Positions 60,641-64,000 of a DNA stretch of 64,000 nucleotides are shown here, in pieces. The translations under genes were made by a program, and so were the position numbers. This DNA is from Antitrichia curtipendula (lineage: Eukaryota > Streptophyta > Bryopsida > Hypnales > Leucodontaceae), in contig OX579635.1 of assembly GCA_951230915.1 (NCBI GenBank), positions 41,230,001 to 41,294,000 of the forward strand, read 5' to 3'. The notes under the pieces were generated by a model that saw nothing but the letters and a program-made list of their open reading frames with translations, made no database searches and was not told where the DNA came from. The number at the start of each line of letters is the position of its first letter. The stretch's first letter is position 1.

Positions 60641-61856
60641 GATTTATTGAAGACCGAGTTTTTTTTAAATGAATTTTCTGAAAAAAATTAGCAATGTCAT
60701 TGTTACTTTTTGTCATTTAATATTCTATGTTTCATGTATTTTTGAGTCCGTAGAGTGAACATACATAATGTAGTGACAATTGGTCTTTCAAGGCTAATCA
60801 TGTGTAGGGTTATGAGAAGCTAGTAGAATGATGAAGATAACAATGGAAAATATGGCAAAATAATCAAATATCTAGGAAAGAAAATTGAATCTATAGGAAG
60901 CAAGAAGATATCATCATTCTAAATAAATTGAGGTTTTATTGTCATTTCAAGAAAATGTCAAAGCTATATAAAAACTCAAATAGATTCTATGGCCACAAGA
61001 ATAGAAAAAAGGAGTCAAATAAACATTTCAACTCTAATAAGATAGCTATAATTTTGCAATAATTGCAATGATAATTATACATTTGAGGGAACTCAATAAC
61101 ATTGTTGGTTATATAAGGTGTCATGTAATTTAGAAAGAGTTTACCCTCTAAAGGTCCAAGGGATTCCTACCTCAAAAATCACTTATAAGCTATTTTTTTT
61201 CAAAAATAATTTAATATTATTTTTTAAATCATTTAAAAAAAATTCTAATCGTAGGATTTTATTCATTAAATAAGATTCTTTCCCAATTTCTAAAGATTCT
61301 AACTTTACACATTTTAAAATATTTATAGTCAAAGTTCAATTATTGAAAAATCATCAAATCTTTTTCTTAGATATAATGACTTTTGGATGCCAAATCTCAA
61401 AAAATTCACACAAATAAAGTTTTTTATTTTAGGCCAAATGCAATTAAGATTATTTGAGAGTATGCATGCCAATTTTCACAAGAATTGGAGGAATAGAAGA
61501 TTATTTTTAAAGCCTTTAAATTGATTGAGGTACATCAGGAGAACAAAAGTTTCACCTGACCATACTCCAACCAATCAATCTTTGCCCACTTGCACTATCT
61601 ATAAAATATTTTTTCTTAAGATGACCTCTTCTTGGCTAGATCTCTTTACTAAAGCAAACTGCAATGAATATTTTTTGAAGTGTTTGATTTTGAAAAATCA
61701 CCCATGACAAAGTTTTGTCTAATTGAAGAGCTTTTGGGGATATGGAAAGATGGCCCAAATAATTACATAGGAAAGAAAATTATTTTTCAAAAAATATGAA
61801 ATTTTGGTCTTGGTAGCTTGTCAAAGAAGGTCAATGACCAGAAAATGGTTGTTTGG
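60641..61856. other. AT-rich intergenic
   Basis: Nothing recognised. Confidence 0.4.
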
Positions 61857-62790
61857 ACCTTTAAACCCTAAAGGACCAAGGCCTTTTCTCCATCAAAACA
61901 CACTCAAAACCACCACATCTATTGCAAAAAACAAAAAACAAAAAATTTTCTTTTTGCATATTTAACCATATGATCTTATATTAGACTAGTATAAGAATTT
62001 ATGCAAGAAATTTCAAAAACTTTGACAGCATAGATTGCAAGATATTTGCATCCATAATAAAGAAAACAAATTTTTTTGCACCTTGCTTGACTAGATTCTT
62101 TTACTTTGAATCTTTTTTAACTTAAACTTTTTTTTACTATTGATTTTGATTTTCTAGGTTTTTATGTTGAATACTTGAGTTGAGAATCTTAGAAAAAAAA
62201 TCAAGAAAAAAACACTTAATTTTTATTCATTAAAAAATTGTTAAGTCAAAATAGGTTTAAGATTGAAGGAAAAAATAAATTGTTAATAGCTCTAAAATGA
62301 AATTGAAATACAATAATTCCAACAATGAGATTGTTCTAGCAAGCAAATACAACCTTGTCTAACAATTTTTTTGAAAAATTGTAAAAATTGCATTGAAAAA
62401 TGAATCCTATAAGTTATTTTTTCAAGAAGATACTTAGATTGCCCAAAAAATTAAGATTGTCCATAACTTTCTCATCACTAGTCCAAATAAAATGAATCAA
62501 AGCTTCAAATGTAGACCAAAATATACAGTTTCAAGAAAGAAAGAATTAATTATTTTGACTTTTTTTGAGTTTTTTGTGTTGCCCGCCGACCTCCATTTAT
62601 GACTTATAGTGTCATAATTTTTTCTCCCAGGCACCGATTGAAATAAAAATTATATATCCACTAAGCTCTCACAAAAACGCACATTCTCAATAAATTCAAA
62701 AAAAATCACTAAAAATTGAGGTCATATGAACCTATCTGGATCCAAATTGTCCCTTGAGGAGACAAATAGTCCTTTAAGGACTAATGGGAT
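61857..62790. mobile_element. old, diverged member of the first TTAA-type family
   Basis: Starts tttaaaccctaaaggacc and ends cctttaaggactaatgg. The interior preserves family phrases in order (taaccatatgatcttata, cataactttctcatcactag, aatgaatcaaagctt). The ends no longer show intact TTAA-CCCC. Confidence 0.5.
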
Positions 62791-63325
62791 TAAAATAGAA
62801 AAAACTAATTGAAAACTATTTTTAAAACTAACATTTTTAGAAAAAAAATCTTATTTCTGAAGGATTTATTTTAATTTTCCAATGTCTAAATTTGAATTTT
62901 CTTATGTCTATTCGACTTTAGGATGCACTTTTAATGATTATCATAGAAACAAATGGAAATTTATAAATTTATTTGGGAGGCCAATATGCATGTCCACTGA
63001 AGACTCCTTACTATAGATGGAGATCTCCAAGACTCTTGTACTTACTTTCATGAATGATGGAACTTTGTCCTACATTCTATATAAGACATAAAATGTGAAA
63101 TATAAAAAGTGTAAATGGATTATTTGAAGTTTTAATTGAGATGAATCTATACTTTAAAAGGCACTTGTGATGGTTTGGATTGAAAATGCTTTAAGAGCAT
63201 CATCAATGCAAACTCTAAACAACTCATTAAATATATATTTTTTATTATATAGTAATTGGTGTAAAATTAAAATTTGTGATTTCTACCATTAGAAGTACAT
63301 AAAAATCTCTTGAAATAGCTACAAT
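62791..63325. other. AT-rich intergenic
   Basis: Nothing recognised. Confidence 0.4.
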
Positions 63326-63547
63326 TACTACAGGAGAAAGAGGTATTTTAAGTGAGTTTTTAAGTATAGTAGTAGATATAAGATTATAAGTAATGAACTT
63401 TAAAGAGATTTTTAGTAAAACTTTACTAAAATTCACGTGTTTTTGGTTAAATTTTATTGGAATATTTCCTAAAAAGTCATTACTTGTAATCTTGTGTCTA
63501 GGACTATACTTGAAAACTCACTTAAAACGCCCCTTTCTCTTGTAGTG
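63326..63547. mobile_element. short CACTA-type foldback element with target duplication
   Basis: The left end tACTACAGGAGAAAGAGG is complementary to the right end CCCCTTTCTCTTGTAGTG. AAT stands on both sides (63323-63325, 63548-63550) as a 3-bp duplication. The first base of the left CACTA is mutated to T. 222 bp, the whole element is an imperfect hairpin. Confidence 0.8.
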
Positions 63548-63636
63548 AATAAATTCTGAATTGGAAAATTCAGCAACAAAAATAGAGAAGCAAGCAAAAT
63601 GACAAAAAATATAATGTGCCACAACAAAACATATTT

Positions 63637-63768
63637 CACTAGTAGAAAAATGGCTATCAATGACTGTCCTAAATGACTAGAAATTGTCCACAATGACTGT
63701 AAATGAGTCATTGTGGACACTTTTTAGTCATTTTGGACAGTCATTTAGGACATGTTTTTCTACTAGTG
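63637..63768. mobile_element. 132-bp CACTA-type foldback element with target duplication
   Basis: CACTAGTAGAAAAA at 63637 and TTTTTCTACTAGTG ending at 63768 are perfect inverted ends. TTT flanks both sides (63634-63636, 63769-63771). The body is one long hairpin (AATGACTGTCCTAAATGACT and its complement). Intact ends suggest a recent insertion. Confidence 0.88.
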
Positions 63769-63770
63769 TT

Positions 63771-64000
63771 TTAACCCTTAGAGGACAAGTTGGTCACTGT
63801 GGAACTCATCCTTTTGGGTATTGTGTAAATTATTCGCTTCAAAAATCCAAGAAAGCACTCAATAGAAGTCAAACTACACTGCAAGACTTCCCCTTTTACA
63901 TATAATTCTAAAAAATGAATACCTACTCTTTTGTCCTAACATGGAAGGATTCTCTGTCATCTACTCGGGGAGTTCACTTAGAGTATCCATTAGAAACCAT
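63771..64000. mobile_element. second TTAA-type family, copy 3, cut by the window end
   Basis: TTAA-CCCTTAGAGG at 63771, followed by the reverse complement of 31790-32031 (catccttttgggtattgtgt, tagaagtcaaact). It abuts the 132-bp CACTA-type element. Confidence 0.6.

Noticed and set aside
1..64000. CRISPR array, bacterial operon or phage content
   Set aside because: No regularly spaced repeats; introns and plant protein families show nuclear plant DNA.

Overview
The window is nuclear DNA of a land plant. Genes with plant-type exon/intron structure (a seven-exon proteasome beta-3 gene and a roughly fifteen-exon Claspin-like gene) sit as islands in AT-rich, repeat-filled DNA. The small intronless F-box gene, the CCT6 gene with an unbroken reading frame and the low gene density would fit a bryophyte such as a moss, but that placement is inference.

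Layout. 0-6.2 kb: the 3' part of an unrecognised hydrophilic protein, a simple-repeat tract of alternating purine and pyrimidine, and a minus-strand spliced gene with a zinc-finger-like motif and a long leader region. 6.2-12.2 kb: a strand-asymmetric T-rich block without credible genes, enclosing a large inverted repeat built of smaller palindromes. 12.2-19 kb: decayed sequence, then a nearly intact hAT-type transposase followed by a hairpin and a compact tRNA-like fold that lacks an anticodon arm. 19.5-21.3 kb: a spliced gene joining a [2Fe-2S] thioredoxin-like ferredoxin domain to TPR repeats, with a suspicious in-frame TAG near its start. 22.6-25.5 kb: foldback and TTAA-flanked elements. 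25.6-26.5 kb: a small hydrophilic LEA-like gene with two ABRE/G-box motifs upstream. 28.4-30.0 kb: proteasome beta-3 (minus). 32-34.4 kb: a single-exon F-box gene (minus), with a flank duplicated near 42-43 kb. 35-47.5 kb: CACTA-type and TTAA-type non-autonomous elements and a frameshifted phi-class GST relic. 47.6-50 kb: CCT6 (TCP-1 zeta), with an intron only in its 5' leader. 50-53.3 kb: tandem and foldback repeats. 53.4-60.2 kb: a Claspin/Mrc1-like replication-checkpoint gene (minus). 60.2-64 kb: AT-rich repeats with two short CACTA-type elements carrying target-site duplications.

The recognised genes are housekeeping functions (protein folding, protein turnover, replication checkpoint) and do not form a pathway. 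The most unusual content is non-coding: the anticodon-armless tRNA-like fold, two repeat families whose termini read TTAA-CCCyTAAAG (piggyBac-like in form), the palindrome-of-palindromes at 8.2-8.8 kb, and a 42-43 kb copy of the F-box flank in which a roughly 60-codon frame survives an in-frame indel.
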